Shown here: piece after piece, positions 33,570 to 45,544 of the stretch
Numbering within the stretch: position 1 is the stretch's first letter
Layout of the letters: the number at the start of each line of letters is the position of its first letter
Source: Ciona savignyi
Taxonomy: Eukaryota; Chordata; Ascidiacea; Phlebobranchia; Cionidae
Direction of reading: 5' to 3'
DNA length: 64,000 bases
Assembly: GCA_000149265.1 (NCBI GenBank)
Contig: CH003190.1
Location: 109,390 to 173,389 of the forward strand
Position numbers and translations under genes: made by a program
Notes under the pieces: generated by a model
Told to the model about the DNA's origin: nothing
The model's input: the letters and a program-made list of their open reading frames with translations, nothing else
Database searches by the model: none

Positions 33570-33815
33570 CAGACTTGGACAACTAGATAATTCTAGTTTT
33601 CTAATTAGACTAATTAGAGCGAAATGCCGGTAATCTAATTCTAATCTAATTTGTGAAATGTTGTTATGCTCTAATTTTAATTCTAATCTAGTTTTCAGTT
33701 TTCCCAAAAATGCTACTTTGTCCAACGACGTTTTTGAGCAAGTGTTACAAGATATCCCTCGTGCAGGGAAAACCAGTGCCAAGCCACCATCGCATTGCTT
33801 GCATCTAATAGTCAT
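33570..33815 (-). CDS. Small zinc-ribbon-like ORF inside the hAT-like element, copy 2
   Basis: Same protein as in copy 1 (CKQC and CNTC pairs), starting at 33815. The ORF crosses the element's terminal repeat before a stop at about 33540 outside it, so the last residues come from flanking DNA. Confidence 0.35.
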
Positions 33816-34631
33816 AGTAGTTATTGTTAATTAATAGTAGCCATAGTGACATAGTAGCTTGAAGGCTATAGTCAGTTACGATATACTGCTGAGGCTGGCA
33901 GCGTGGGTTCCAACTGAACAACTGAACCCCTTATAACTAACGATTAATACTAAAAAATCGAATTAAATGTCTACTTCTTAGAATGTAGGCCTGACCCTTT
34001 TGGCACTATATACGTATACAAAATGTAGTGCTCATGACAAATATTTGTTATCTAAAATCGCGTGTGATTATGACATCCCAATTACACGCAACACAGAAAA
34101 GAGTCTTAAAATTTTCGACACTCACAGAACCGCAGCACTGCCAAGAAAAGATCAATTTGCTCTCTTCACGATTTAAACCATATGGCTAGTGATTTAGAAA
34201 TCATGAAACATTGTAGGGATTCAGTTGTAAAGGGGTTCAGTCGAAAGGGGTTTAGATGAAAGTGATTCAAGTGTAAGGGTTTATTTGTAGGGGTTCAGTT
34301 CTAGGGCTTAAGTTGTAAAGGGGTTTAGCTGTAAAGGGGTTTAATTGAAAGGGGTTTAATTGAAAGGGGTTCAGTTGAAAGTGATTCAGGTGTAAGGGGT
34401 TCAGTTGTAGCGGTTCAGTTGTAAGTGGTTTAGTTGTAAATTTTTTAGACTGTCGCAGATTTAGAACAAAATTGAGGTAAAAACATTTGTTGAGATTTTT
34501 TCTACAATTTCCAAGTTTTTGCGAATTCAGTAATTCTAATTCTAATATAATTTGGGAAAAACTGTGCAGCTCTAATTTTAATTCTAATCTAATTTTGAAA
34601 AAGCTGAAAAATTTCTAGTTGTCCAAGTCTG
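33570..34631 (-). mobile_element. hAT-like 1062-bp element, copy 2, intact ends
   Basis: Termini CAGACTTGGACAACTAG and CTAGTTGTCCAAGTCTG are 16-17-bp inverted repeats, flanked by a perfect 8-bp duplication ACTGCACA (33562-33569 and 34632-34639). The CAG...CTG ends and 8-bp duplication place it in the hAT superfamily. It includes a minisatellite (34213-34440) and the small Cys-pair ORF. It faces copy 1 across about 1.3 kb, so the two can fold into a long hairpin. Confidence 0.9.
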
Positions 34632-34939
34632 ACTGCACAAGTGCACACTGCTAACATTTTTTATTGACATAAAGCGTATAGCCTTCATCATAACATGTAC
34701 AACAAGCACAAAGAGTAATAAAAAAACGCAAAAGCGGTAGTATTATTCAAATAAAAACTGGTTCATATGCAAAAAATTTAATATTTCTACAACATGCTTC
34801 CCTGTTAAACGTGACCGGAGTTTAGCAAGGCCAGCACTAGAAAAGCAGCGTTTTGAGGGTGCTGTTATAATCAAGTATAAGTTGGCTTAATTGGCTGTTT
34901 AGCTTATTCGCCTGCCACCAAGTCAGTGGGTCTGCCTGA

Positions 34940-35120
34940 CTAGACTTTTGTCTCGGGTAACAGTTTATTCATCCCCTCAGTAATAGACACGTCGTCTTCA
35001 TCACTGTCACTAAGCGATAGAATGTCTGAAACTGCTGTACGCGTGCGACTCTCTAATGGAAAATGACTGGTGCCTGTATTGCCAACTGTGCTCACTGTTA
35101 ACTCCTCCTCACACAAACAC
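34940..35120 (-). other. Possible acidic C-terminal exon
   Basis: The frame reads CEEELTVSTVGNTGTSHFPL, then SRTRTAVSDILSLSDSDEDD and VSITEGMNKLLPETKV before a TAG at 34940-34942. Composition is typical of a disordered acidic tail. No splice partner was identified. Confidence 0.25.
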
Positions 35121-35631
35121 GTTTAAGATGTTACGAAGATCAGACCATATGCATATAACTAAATTACTTGTTTGGCTTACTTAATTAATGTGAGTAGAAA
35201 AAAGAAATTTTTTTGGAGAGAATATGCAGTTAAAATAAAATTATCTAGCTAAAGAATGAATTGCGCTTTCAGGTGTAACCATGGATTGTCATGAAACTTC
35301 TTAAATCGAGTAGATGATGCTAGGTTACCTGCCTGTGCACGGCGATACCAAACCCGCTCCTAAAAGTTTCCTAAATAAAATCTTTAAAGGAATTACTTTA
35401 GCCTACATCTTGAATTTTAAAATACCGATATTTAGCAATTAGGCATACGGTATAGACACCACATATTCCAGTATACATATTATCAGGTAATTTGGTCAAT
35501 TTAGGAGATTTTTTTGCAAAATGGTTTGGGTGTGCTGCTGTTAATTGTACAGCCCATACTAGGAAAGGTGATTGGTGTTTACGATTTTCTTAACATCCTA
35601 AAAGAAGACAAGTTTGGCTTTGTGGACAGTG

Positions 35632-36660
35632 TCATTGCAAGCCGGGACTCGATGCCAGTGAGGTGCTAGCACTGGAGTTGGTCTTATTCTTTTTGGGTGG
35701 CGGAGCATCATTTTTCTCTTCGTCCGAATCCTCATTCAAGCACCGCCACACGTCCCGCAAGTATTCCACGTGGGGGTGGATCGGAACAGAGTACTGCTTG
35801 TTCAAATTTATGTCAACAATAACTTCCTCTAGAAGCTGTAACACAACACGGTCAGTTAGATCGGTTGTAATCTGTTTTTGACTACCCGTCATTGGCGCTA
35901 TGGCATCTTCCGGCCATAAGGCCTCAAAAAAGCGCCGTTTAATGGGCGCCGGCTAAGCGGTGGACCGCGTACGGTACATTTGTAGTAATGAAAGCACAAG
36001 TCGCGTTGTTCTCCTGACGGTCGCCGTGAAATTTTCCGCTGGTCAGGCCATTCTGCCGTTGAATACGCACGCTTAATCATAATCTCCGGTATGTTGAAGT
36101 CTTTGTCAAGGATGGCAAGTTTAAACACATTGAACGACGGTTTGGTTTGAAATGACGAATTAACCTCTCCATTGCTAATTTTTTGTTATAACTCGATGTC
36201 TTGTGGGATTGTGCTTTCTTTGTACATGTAGTTTATATAATTTCGTAAGTCAGACACTGGAGCCAAATATGTAGGGAATATCCCGTGTCCGTTTAGGAGC
36301 CTTAGAGTACTGCTGCTTTTCTCATCTTGTTGGATCTCACTTGCGGGCTGGCTGAGGTAGTGGAGAACAAGCCATGTTGGTGGCCGACCTTCTTGTCGCC
36401 TGTCTGCACCCAGCCAGACCGAGTGATTGTTGGAGATTATCGGGGTCCGTTCTGTTGTGAATGCCGCCCATCTTCGGGCTTGGAAAGACTTTGCGGGTAA
36501 TCTCCATTCACAAAGGCATTCATGTTTAATAGAATGTGCAAGGATGGCGATTTTATAGGACTTGTCAATGGCGGTCTCGTAAGGATTTTCCGAATGATGG
36601 AAATTAGTGGCTATATTGTAATAAAAATCTAAGTTCACGGGTGGACTATTCATATCTGAA
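35632..36660 (-). pseudogene. Uncharacterised exons within a 60-bp inverted repeat
   Basis: A TTTTCAG acceptor at about 36660 opens NSPPVNLDFYYN, the same start as the exon at 11400-11440 on the plus strand, and the frame stays open to 36186. Further open pieces are 36128-35898 (FKLAILDKDFNIPEIMIKRA) and 35892-35632 (TTDLTDRVVLQLLEEVIVDI, EDSDEEKNDAPPPKKNK). No domain was recognised. The pieces are separated by single stops, so the gene is broken or spliced. Confidence 0.35.
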
Positions 36661-36890
36661 AAACAACAAAACGAAATGGTTAAACATCAATATACACAAA
36701 TTAATAACACAATTAATAGGCTTTGCAGCCACAAAATTCGATTTGGTGCGGAAATTGCAAATAATTTGTGGTTTTGTCTTTATAACCGGATGTAGTTTGA
36801 TTATAGTAGAGTGCACATTATAGTAGAGTCCACCCAAAAAAAATAAGACCAACTCCAGTGCTAGCACCTCACTCGAGTCCCGGCTTCGCA
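35637..36890. repeat. Inverted repeat pair, ~55 bp arms
   Basis: The arm at 35640-35697 (GCCGGGACTCGA, GTGAGGTGCTAGCACTGGAG, TTGGTCTTATT) recurs inverted at 36835-36890, differing by a 6-bp insertion and one base. The GTGCTAGCAC core is itself a palindrome. It encloses the uncharacterised exons. No target duplication was recognised. Confidence 0.7.
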
Positions 36891-37124
36891 AATCATGGCG
36901 ATGGACTCTGCAGCGGTGATGAGGATGGTGAAGGAGGACCAATTGAAATTGAAATCCCACATGCAAGCATAGAAGACGAAGACTACATCATGGTGGAGGA
37001 ATGTCCTCAGGGATCTGAGCTCTTACATGGTGAGCTGGCTGCAGCGGACATGTTGGCCGACCGCGACTTATTGGAAAAAATATGTGACGAATGCGAAATA
37101 CCTACGTGTACGAAAGAGTTATGA
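36858..37124 (+). CDS. Hypothetical acidic ORF
   Basis: The 88-codon frame is strongly acidic (SGDEDGEGGPIEIEIPHASI, EDEDYIMVEECPQGSELLHG) and ends CDECEIPTCTKEL. It starts inside the inverted-repeat arm, so the real start is probably an upstream exon. No family recognised. Confidence 0.25.
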   Translation: MLAPHSSPGFANHGDGLCSGDEDGEGGPIEIEIPHASIEDEDYIMVEECPQGSELLHGELAAADMLADRDLLEKICDECEIPTCTKEL

Positions 37125-37129
37125 TATCA

Positions 37130-38280
37130 ACTGCTATTGGAAAATCAGAAATTAATTAAGCAGGTTCGTGTACCGGTACTGTAAATTTGCAGACTGTGTC
37201 AAACGCTGCAGGCATTGTTTCTAACAGGTGATGTGGTATTTAGTTATATACATCATGCATATATAGAAGTATAATTTGTGATATGAAATAAAATACGTTT
37301 GTAGGTCGCAAGTTAATGCCGAAGTTCAGCATCCTTATTTTTCCTTACTTCATCGCTGATGTATCAACCACATTCTTTTTAAAAACCTGATATCTGAGGT
37401 GTCTAAATGTTTGGGTGGAAGACTTGGTAAAATTCCAAGAGGGAAAAAGCATTAAAACTTGCTCCAAAGTTGACTAGGACACGCATTCTTCATACATCCC
37501 AATACCAGAAAATGAATGTAGAAATGGCTGTACTGTATAGAATAACCTTTTAATTGTATTGAGTTTACTATCATCCCCGCCGCACGCTTATGTGACACAA
37601 GAGCAACCGAAAAATTTAGCAAGTCTACTGTACCATCTCAAAAAGTGTTAAATAAAAAGTTGAAGGACTAAATAATAAATTTTTTTGCACCATAGTTTAA
37701 GAAAAGTTGTACGACAGGGTCTTTTAGTGAGACCAAAGAGATTATACACCATGAGTAGAAACTGCGACGAGTCACGTGACCACATATGCTTGTTGATATG
37801 GAAGTTTGTTTCGTACCGCGTCACGCTTTAATTTTAAAATGTTTAAATACGGTTTATCGCTTGAAGGTTTGGGTCAGTGTGGAGATTATACTGCAAGAAA
37901 GCACGCTAGATTACAATATACAGTAAGAATTTTGTTTATTTAGGTTAGGCTATCGCATTAAGTCCAGTCGTACCTCAGGCGCCAACAAAAAGTATATTTT
38001 AAACTGTTGAGCATACAGATACATTAATATCAGTAGGTAACTCGACGAACATAAATTAAGTGCCTTGCCCAAGATTAAGAACATAACCTACTAAACTAGT
38101 GGCTACTGGCTGGTTATTTTAATACCATTTGTTTATACTGTTGTTAATATTGTATTACCGGTAACTTAATATCCTGCTGAGTGCTGACCAAATAAATCTA
38201 GAAAAAAACGTGAAATATCTGTCTTGATTCAACAACCTTATGGCCAGACCGATGATACTCTTGAGCTAACTAGACAATAT
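37130..38280. other. No recognised gene, one SINE fragment
   Basis: AT-rich. A minus-strand SINE fragment with CTTGGGCAAGGCACTT lies at 38055-38110. Nothing else is recognised. Confidence 0.4.
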
Positions 38281-38282
38281 AT

Positions 38283-39051
38283 ATGTTTACAGGGAAGCAA
38301 TTAAAATTGTCAAAGGTTGATATGAAAGCTTGGTGGAGTGAAGTTGGAGGATCAGATAAAGATCTCACTCCCAATGCGATGGAGTATTTTATCAAAGTCT
38401 TCAACTCTAAACCTTCAGGATCTGTTTTATTTCATAATTTTTCTTGTGATGGCGTAAGTGTAATACCAGGATTGTTTAGTTTAGATCGCATTACTTCTTT
38501 GGAATTATGTCGCAAAATGTTTGACCGATACTTAACTCATGCAGAATATAAATATATGGGAAATTCTGAAAGCTTTTTAACCGAAGATGATAAATCTATC
38601 ATCATTCAATACATGGGGGGGTACATTCTTCAAAAGTTAAAAAAGCACTGCAAAAGTGATTGCGAATGGGAACATTTGATTAAATGGACTGATACCAGTG
38701 TGGCAGAGGTTCCTACAGATTCCCTGATTGGAATTAAAAATAATCCAATGTATGGTCAACTGACGGTGCCTGTTCCGGAAATATCAACCCTCTTGGTTTA
38801 CCTAGAAAATGTTTTTCGACAGCATTCTGATCATCATAACATTCTTAGTCCAATTTTCAATTCTATTGACATTCAGTATGTTAAAAGCATTTGTTTCCTA
38901 ATATGTTTAGCGATGATTATGTCAATCAACTTCTGGTTAAAATTTGCAGATTTTATCTAAAAATTAGATGTCATCAAAAAGCCAAAACTGTAACTTCGGC
39001 TTTGAAACTTAAATCTGATCAAAATGTGAGCTTCCGAAAATCATTAAAGTG
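38283..39051 (+). pseudogene. C-terminal exon of a P/THAP9-like transposase, one frameshift
   Basis: After a TTTACAG acceptor the frame reads through MEYFIKVFNSKPSGSVLFHN, SLDRITSLELCRKMFDRYL and IIQYMGGYILQKLKKHC. The last recalls the Y-I-x-G-Y-V-x-R-K-L block at the C-terminus of P/THAP9-like proteins. A frame change near 38902 leads into NQLLVKICRFYLKIRCHQKA and a TGA at 39051. It is on the strand opposite to the larger P-type gene at 39337-43026, which lacks this domain. Confidence 0.5.
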
Positions 39052-39336
39052 ATCTTTTTCATTGTTGTAAATACAAACCATTTTACTGTTACTGTGTGGT
39101 GTATCAGCATTTATTTTATACGCTTGAATTCCATACTGTAGAGTAGGTAGCTTAAAACCGAATTAATGATGGAAATTAAACAAGACAGATGACCTAAATA
39201 GTTACTGTGAGCTGAATTTGGTTTAAAGCCATTGCGCCACGTCAAGGCATCAGCTATGCAATGGTTTTCTTTTTGTAGAAAAAGAAACACTTGCAGAGTA
39301 CACAGTTAATCTCGTGCAAGGTAAAAAAAACTCCAT

Positions 39337-42300
39337 TTACAATTTTGGGAATGACCGAACTAGATTGGACTTCTTTCGCTTCGGCAGAGGCTCATTTGAA
39401 GTCGAACCGGTTTTCCAATCAACCCCATGCTTTACATTGGCACCTTTCAATGACTTTAGTTGTTTTTTGCATGTTATAATGTTTTCAAAATCTGGCATCT
39501 CATTTCGTCTTCCGATTTGGCGCATATGTCCGAAGTACGCCTCCAATGGGTCTTGGTTGATTCGTTTTGTCAAAACATAGGTTCCAGCCGTGCTGTGTGT
39601 TAAGACATATTTAATAAGTTTAACCATGCTATATGTGGTTGAAACTAAGCCAGTGTAGGTTTGCAAACTTAAAAACTGTTTTGCTCGTGCTGAAGCCGTA
39701 TCACCCTCTATGCTATCTTTCCACTCATTCAGCTCTGGAATGAAAGAATTGATTAACCATTTTAAACGAGGGTCATCCACTGAGCGAAATGGATCAAGAT
39801 CTTTGTTGTATCCACTGTTTATTCTGCTATTCATGATGTCAAACCATTTATTCATCAGACCAGCAAACCACGCACTCTTTTTCATTTCGTCTCCTCCTCT
39901 AGCGCTCATTAGCTGTGCAACCGAGTTAGACAACAATTGTGCTGCATAACAGACACGCATCTTGGCAAAACTTCCCAAAGAAAAATGGGCATCAGTCAAT
40001 TTGCAACACCGCAATTCAGTAGAGTTGAACAATGAAGGGACCTTTTGGAAGTGCTGCCACATTATGAAGTACTTCTTAAACTTCAACAGCCTACTTCCAG
40101 TTGGACTACTTGACCTTACATTGTTACACACAGTTTTTAACAGATGTGGTGCATCACATATAAGGAACAAAGGAACTTCTGGTTTGTAGACATTCAAGCA
40201 TTTGTAAGGAATTTTAAGACTTTGATTATTTAACAAATTGAACAATTTTGGATTACATGCAGCACCATCTGCTATTACAGCTAAAACATCAAATCCACAG
40301 CTAACCAGTGCTGCAACAACCTCCCAAAATAAACTTGCCAGTTGATGGGCCTGAACATTTCGAGTGGAAAAAATGCTACTGGCCTTGAAAAATTTGATAT
40401 AATTGAACGAGCATAGAACTGTGCACTGCTATTTTTGATTGAGAACGTGATGATCCCAGATCAACAAACCCCACCATTCGATCAGTTGTAGCATCATACA
40501 CAATGTTCTCTTTCACTGAAAATACAATAAAGCATGAAACCTGAAGTATTGTCAACAATGGTAAAAATTCAAACAGTTCAATAATTTGTTAAAAGTTCAC
40601 ACCTTTCATTTCATCCAATGATATAGCCAAAAATCTGCTGCCTGGCTCCATGTTTTTGCACTTTGTTCTCAGCTCCTCCAATACATGAGGTTGAACTCCA
40701 GGTGCTGTCCGGTACACATGTCTAATAACAGAAATATAAATGAAAAACTATAGCCTACAATACGGAATGTGCAATAATTAGCGGCTGGGTTTGATCCTAC
40801 AACCTTTCAGATGCCTACACGCTATACCTCTTACTGGTTAAGCTAACCGCCTGGACTAAGTATATTTGATAGGGTACCGTACCTGTAATCATTCAATGTG
40901 CGCGAGCTTGGTAGCCGTAGAATAAATACCCACTGTCCCTCAGCTCTTCATATGCCGATGCACTCTTAGCTGCCAAGCTTAAGCAGAACCTACCATAACA
41001 GAATGTAATGACAAAATTAGTAGGAACTTGGGTATTACCGTATGTAAAACACAAAATTTGACCAGACATCACTAGTCAAATTACACAGCATGCAATCAAT
41101 ACTTAATGATTTCTGGGTGATATCTTTGTCCCCTAGGTTTGCTTTCATTTAGCTTGATCTGTTCGCTCCAGAATAATTTGTAGAAATCATCAATTTCTCC
41201 CCTTTCATCAGCTACAGATGGATACCAATAAATAATTTGAACCATAAATTAATCATATAGGTATCTAGATGGACTAAAATTATGTCTAAACAGCTGCTTG
41301 CCACTGTACACCCTGATCAAAAATTGGGTATATAAAATAGATTTGGCTAAAATTCCAACTGATAGTATATATACTCTCTTATGTTTGGTAATAATAAACA
41401 TTGTCTATTTAACAACACAATCATTGCATAATATTGTTACCATTCTTCACTAAAAGTTTAAAGTCATTGGCAATGTTTTCCTCAATCACAGCATGATCCA
41501 CATTCTGCTTCATCATTTGCTCAACCTCACTCTCCAATTCCTTAATGCTGAAATAAACCTCGATAGGTGATCTATACTGACAACTAACCTCCATTAAATT
41601 ATCTTAGCAGAACTTTCATAAGTTTCCAATAACTGATAAAAACTGTTTTAAACCTCATTTAAATACTCAAAATACAACAATGCTCTTTTAAAAAACATGT
41701 AGGCCTGTTATGTGCTATATCTTATGAATGTATAACCCAATGTTTATACCGTGAATCTTTGGACTCAAGAGTAGAGTGCAGCCTGGAAACCAAGGTACGC
41801 CCAAATTGAAATTTACTAATGGGAGTATTCTCAACGCTCTTTTTGTACTGCTCCCGCCTCCCCAAGTTGCGCTTAGCCACAGTGTCTAATTTTAAACAAC
41901 TTGGGCATTGTTCTCCATCCATGATAAAAATCGAACATGAAGGAGACCTGGATTTGGTATAATAATATTATTAAGTTTCCTAGTAAATAACTGTTATCTG
42001 CTGTTAGTAGCAGCGCATTTGTTAAAAATTTAATATTTTTTATTAAAAATGCAGTTTTCCAAAATATTAGGGTTCCTAATTAAATTATATAGCGATAATT
42101 TACATGACGTTGGTTGTTACCGTTTCGCTATAATTTTAACAGATGGAATCATATCCGAACTATGCAAATCTGCCACTTTGGTGATATAGTGAGGAACAGC
42201 TTTGGCTGCCAAACTTCCACAACATATGGAAGACACCTTTACCGAATTCAGTAGTTGGCTTACAGTTGAATGCTGTACATCAAGCCCGCATACAAAACTT

Positions 42301-43026
42301 GTATTAGAAGCTCCCCAACCATAAAAACTTGCATTGATGGAAAAATTGGGCAAAATATCAACCTGATACTTAGCCTGATCATGCTCATCCCTTAATTTAT
42401 ACACCAATCTTTCATCAGCAAGCAACACTTTCAACCATTCTTTCGGCACAGCTGCATAATTCAACTGTTGGAAGTTTGCATGTCGCGTGGTGGTTGTCAA
42501 GGACCTTTCTTTAGGAGGGGGACGCTTTTTTGTAACATTCGAAAATGTTTTGCGCGGTAAATTCAAGGAAGGGACAGCTCCAACACGAATTTCTTTACGA
42601 TTTTCCTCTATAATATAAAATTACCGAAGGGGTGACCAATAAAATACTTTTGACTGACTTAATTAGTAAACAACCATGGAAACAATTTATGATTAGATTG
42701 TGTACTTTGTTTATGATTATATTTTATAAATTTACAACACACTCATTTTTAAAAAAATTAGTGACTGCACAATTTTTTTGTAAAGTTAGCTGGTACTTAC
42801 TTTGAAGTATGTCTGATGATTCAAAATGCCGGGAACAAATTGTCACAGCATCTCGTTTGAACAAATTCTTTATATATGGGTCTTGTCGAAACCCAAGAAC
42901 AATTTTTTCCAAGGTCTCTGCCCATTCAAATTTAACCCCCGAACAATATTTTTTTGCAGGCACTCTGAACAAATTAAATTCAGGTGATCTGCTACTGCAA
43001 TCTGGCATACAGCAAAGTTTGGCCAT
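39337..43026 (-). pseudogene. P-element/THAP-type transposase gene, degraded
   Basis: Minus-strand exons in order: 43026-42790 is a THAP finger (MAKLCCMPDCSSRS, a downstream W, then ICSRHFESSD, matching C-x2/4-C...W...C-x2-H). 42566-42117 and 41922-41750 (CPSC) are linkers. 41557-41446 is helical, ending at GTAACA. 41212-41100 reads FYKLFWSEQIKLNE then RYHPEII. 40990-40885 reads AYEELRDSG and, after a 1-base shift, LRLPSSRTLNDYR. 40740-40607 reads VYRTAPGVQPHVLEELRTK and FLAISLDEMKG, the first catalytic Asp. From 40522 come VYDATTDRMVGFVDLG, then IADGAACNPKLF (second Asp region), ICDAPHLLKTV and TKRINQDPLEAYFGHMR. These are the P-transposase landmarks. Frame breaks near 40385 and 40930 make it a pseudogene. 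Confidence 0.8.
40775..40860 (-). repeat. tRNA-like SINE head in a P-element intron
   Basis: Minus strand: GGTTAGCTTAACCAGTAAG (A-box-like) and AAGGTTGTAGGATCAAACCC (B-box-like), spaced as in a tRNA. It resembles 54370-54445. Confidence 0.45.
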
Positions 43027-43164
43027 TTTGTTTAGGTTGTATATTATACTCCTAAATACCTGCGGTGTACAGTTTGTTAATGTGGTCACTGGTCAACTGC
43101 TTACTACATTTAATTTATTAGGCTGCATAGCTTGGTTGGAGGCTTTCAGCTTAAAAGTTTATTG

Positions 43165-43330
43165 CATCAAAGCCTGCTAGTCGGTTGTGTTCTTGGGCAA
43201 GACATTTATCGAAATCACCTAAACCCTGAATCTAGTAGGTTAGGTTAAACGAAAAACAATAGGTCAATCCTATACAATACACTGAAATACCTTTGGTAAC
43301 ACTGCAATGGGCATAAGGTACCGGTAGTTT
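43165..43330 (+). repeat. SINE-like repeat
   Basis: CTAGTCGGTTGTGTTCTTGG, then GCAAGACATTTATCG, CCCTGAATCTAGTAGGTTAG and TTTGGTAACACTGCAATGGG follow the order of the copy at 24808-25060. Confidence 0.5.
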
Positions 43331-43699
43331 AAAATATAGGCATACATACCACCCACCAGTGCCTATACAAATTCCGATACACAACTGGACAGCGTAGGCT
43401 AATTAAGCTTACCGGTACGTTAGTCTGCTTTATTTTCTAATTTAACCAATGTGCGATCTCTTGCCAACTACAATATATATCCTAAGTATTACCGATATAA
43501 ATAAACATATAGCTACGCTGCTTAACAACTCTAAATTTCAAATTTATTTCTGACGTTACTTACAACAATGCGGGAAGATAAGTATATTCCTTATGTGCAT
43601 TGAAGCATGACTCTATACGAAACAAAAATCAGAAAAGTCAATTGTTACGTCATTGTTTCTACTCATGTTGTTATAGTCTCTTTGGTGAGACCATGCTAC

Positions 43700-43903
43700 C
43701 TACTACTAGACCGGACAGCGGAGCACAAAGTGTTAGAAAAGATTGATGGGAAAGTGGGGAGAAACCAGCAATATTATCACCAGAAGCTTGCTGATGAATT
43801 TTGCAAGCGTGGTGTTATAAAAGATTGGTTTGTACAAGATTTAGCAAGCAATACAGGATGTCATGTAGTTGTATGTTTATCGTACGGTCGCGCGGCCAAA
43901 TAA
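43700..43903 (+). CDS. Hypothetical ORF
   Basis: The frame LLLDRTAEHKVLEKIDGKVG, QQYYHQKLADEFCKRGVIKD and WFVQDLASNTGCHVVVCLSY has a protein-like composition. It ends at a TAA after GRAAK. No family recognised, and the start could be further up at 43607. It may be a terminal exon. Confidence 0.25.
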   Translation, partial: LLLDRTAEHKVLEKIDGKVGRNQQYYHQKLADEFCKRGVIKDWFVQDLASNTGCHVVVCLSYGRAAK

Positions 43904-45225
43904 ATGGTTAACGTGACCGATACATATACATAGTCCTATACAAAAACGGTGATCTGAGTAACTACCCCATTACATCAGGAAAGGATGTCTTGGACAGTGT
44001 GCCCTTGGGTACTTGAATGAAGATGGTGTTGGTGTAAATTTGATGATTATTTTCATATAAAGTTGTTCAACAATTAACAATTGAATTATTGTTTTACTAT
44101 ATTTAAGCGGTGTTACATCGGTATTTTAACAGTACATCCACTAGTACAGGTGAGAGATAACAACAATTTTAATTTATCGACAACATTAAGAATTTCAGAC
44201 TGACCAAAGTGTTGAATTTGAAGTTGAACCAAGATAGCGGAGTTCCAACAGCTGGTTGTGGAAGAAAAAGAAAGACAGGTTGGCCTATTTATATATATCA
44301 TATGAGGGGCATGATCTGTATGTTTACTAAATTTAGTGTTTATATTATTATGAAAAATATTTGTATGACCGGGCAAGGATAGACTGGAAATGTTCCAGCT
44401 TTAATAGCCAGATTACCTTGATCAACGAAGATCACAAATTAAAGTACTATAAAACATGATTGATCTATATTTACATAATGATAAAAAAATGTTTTATTAT
44501 CTTTTAGAGAGATAAAGCAGCAGTCGATCAAAACAAATCATAAGTATACCTAGTTTTTACTGAAATAAAAGTTTGTTTACTGAATTGTTTCTACTTACAG
44601 TAAACGACAGTGGAGATTGTTAGAAGTTAATTAAAGCATATAAAGTAGAAAGTTAAAAATATAGAAAATTGGTAGAATCCATGAACAATACTTTTCGACT
44701 AGGACTGCAAGAAATTGTTCAACAGTTGCAACAGCCCCCAACGTTTTACATGACCTCCGCTGATTTAGATTATCCAACTGCTGTGACTGTCAGAGTGCAA
44801 TATTCTGGTGATCGCATATGTTGTACAAGGCCATTTCTATCGTTACATCCATTTTTTGCCCAAAATGCGCCAACGAGCGTTTTATTTAGTCTTCCAAAAG
44901 CGGTTTCAAAACACCCGATCACTGCTGTGGTAGCAGTTAAAAGAAAGATTCCTTTTTTGGGCGGAGGTGGAATCCAATGAATGGCTAAAGCGACTTGAAT
45001 TCCTTTGATGCCTGTATAAAATTTGCGCATTAGAAATCGAAATGCTTATAATAAGTATTCGATGTTTTTTAACAAATGTTGGTAATAGCACCCCCTCAGT
45101 AACTTGTCGAAGTGCTTAAAGAGTCCAGATCATCGTGGATAGACACTTCCTGGCATTGTATACAATCTGACGATTAATTGTTTCATTCTTCTGCGTGTTT
45201 TCCCCATTTCAAGGGGAGATTTTTT
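43904..45225. other. No recognised gene
   Basis: A plus-strand frame at 44669-44980 (FRLGLQEIVQQLQQPPTFYM) and its complement have no recognisable domain. The rest is AT-rich. Confidence 0.3.
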
Positions 45226-45229
45226 TTTG

Positions 45230-45510
45230 GTCTAACCACGGCAATTTGTACATTTTTTGTTAGTGAATGAGCTGACACTACGAGTGATCAACTGCAGTTA
45301 CGCTGACAATGGATCCAAACAACAACCCACACACCGTCTTTTCCAAATGTTATTGAACTCCGATGGCAACATTTTGATTTTTTGTATGAACTTTCTAACA
45401 TGAAGAGAGGTTTTTCTTTCAGATTTGCTAGCTCATTTGCAGAGACAACCATGCTCACGTTTTTGTTTCTGTATTTTCACATAAAATAAAAACAAACCAC
45501 TTTTTGTTTT
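45230..45510. repeat. Partial tandem copy of the Cys-rich ORF region
   Basis: CAATTTGTACATTTTTTGTT, TTTCCAAATGTTATTGAACT, GACAACCATGCTCACGTTTT and CAAACCACTTTTTGTTTTCT recur at 45660-45955. The copy carries deletions that break the reading frame. Confidence 0.75.
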
Positions 45511-45544
45511 CTCGGCATTGTTTACTTACTTACCTCTTGTACCG

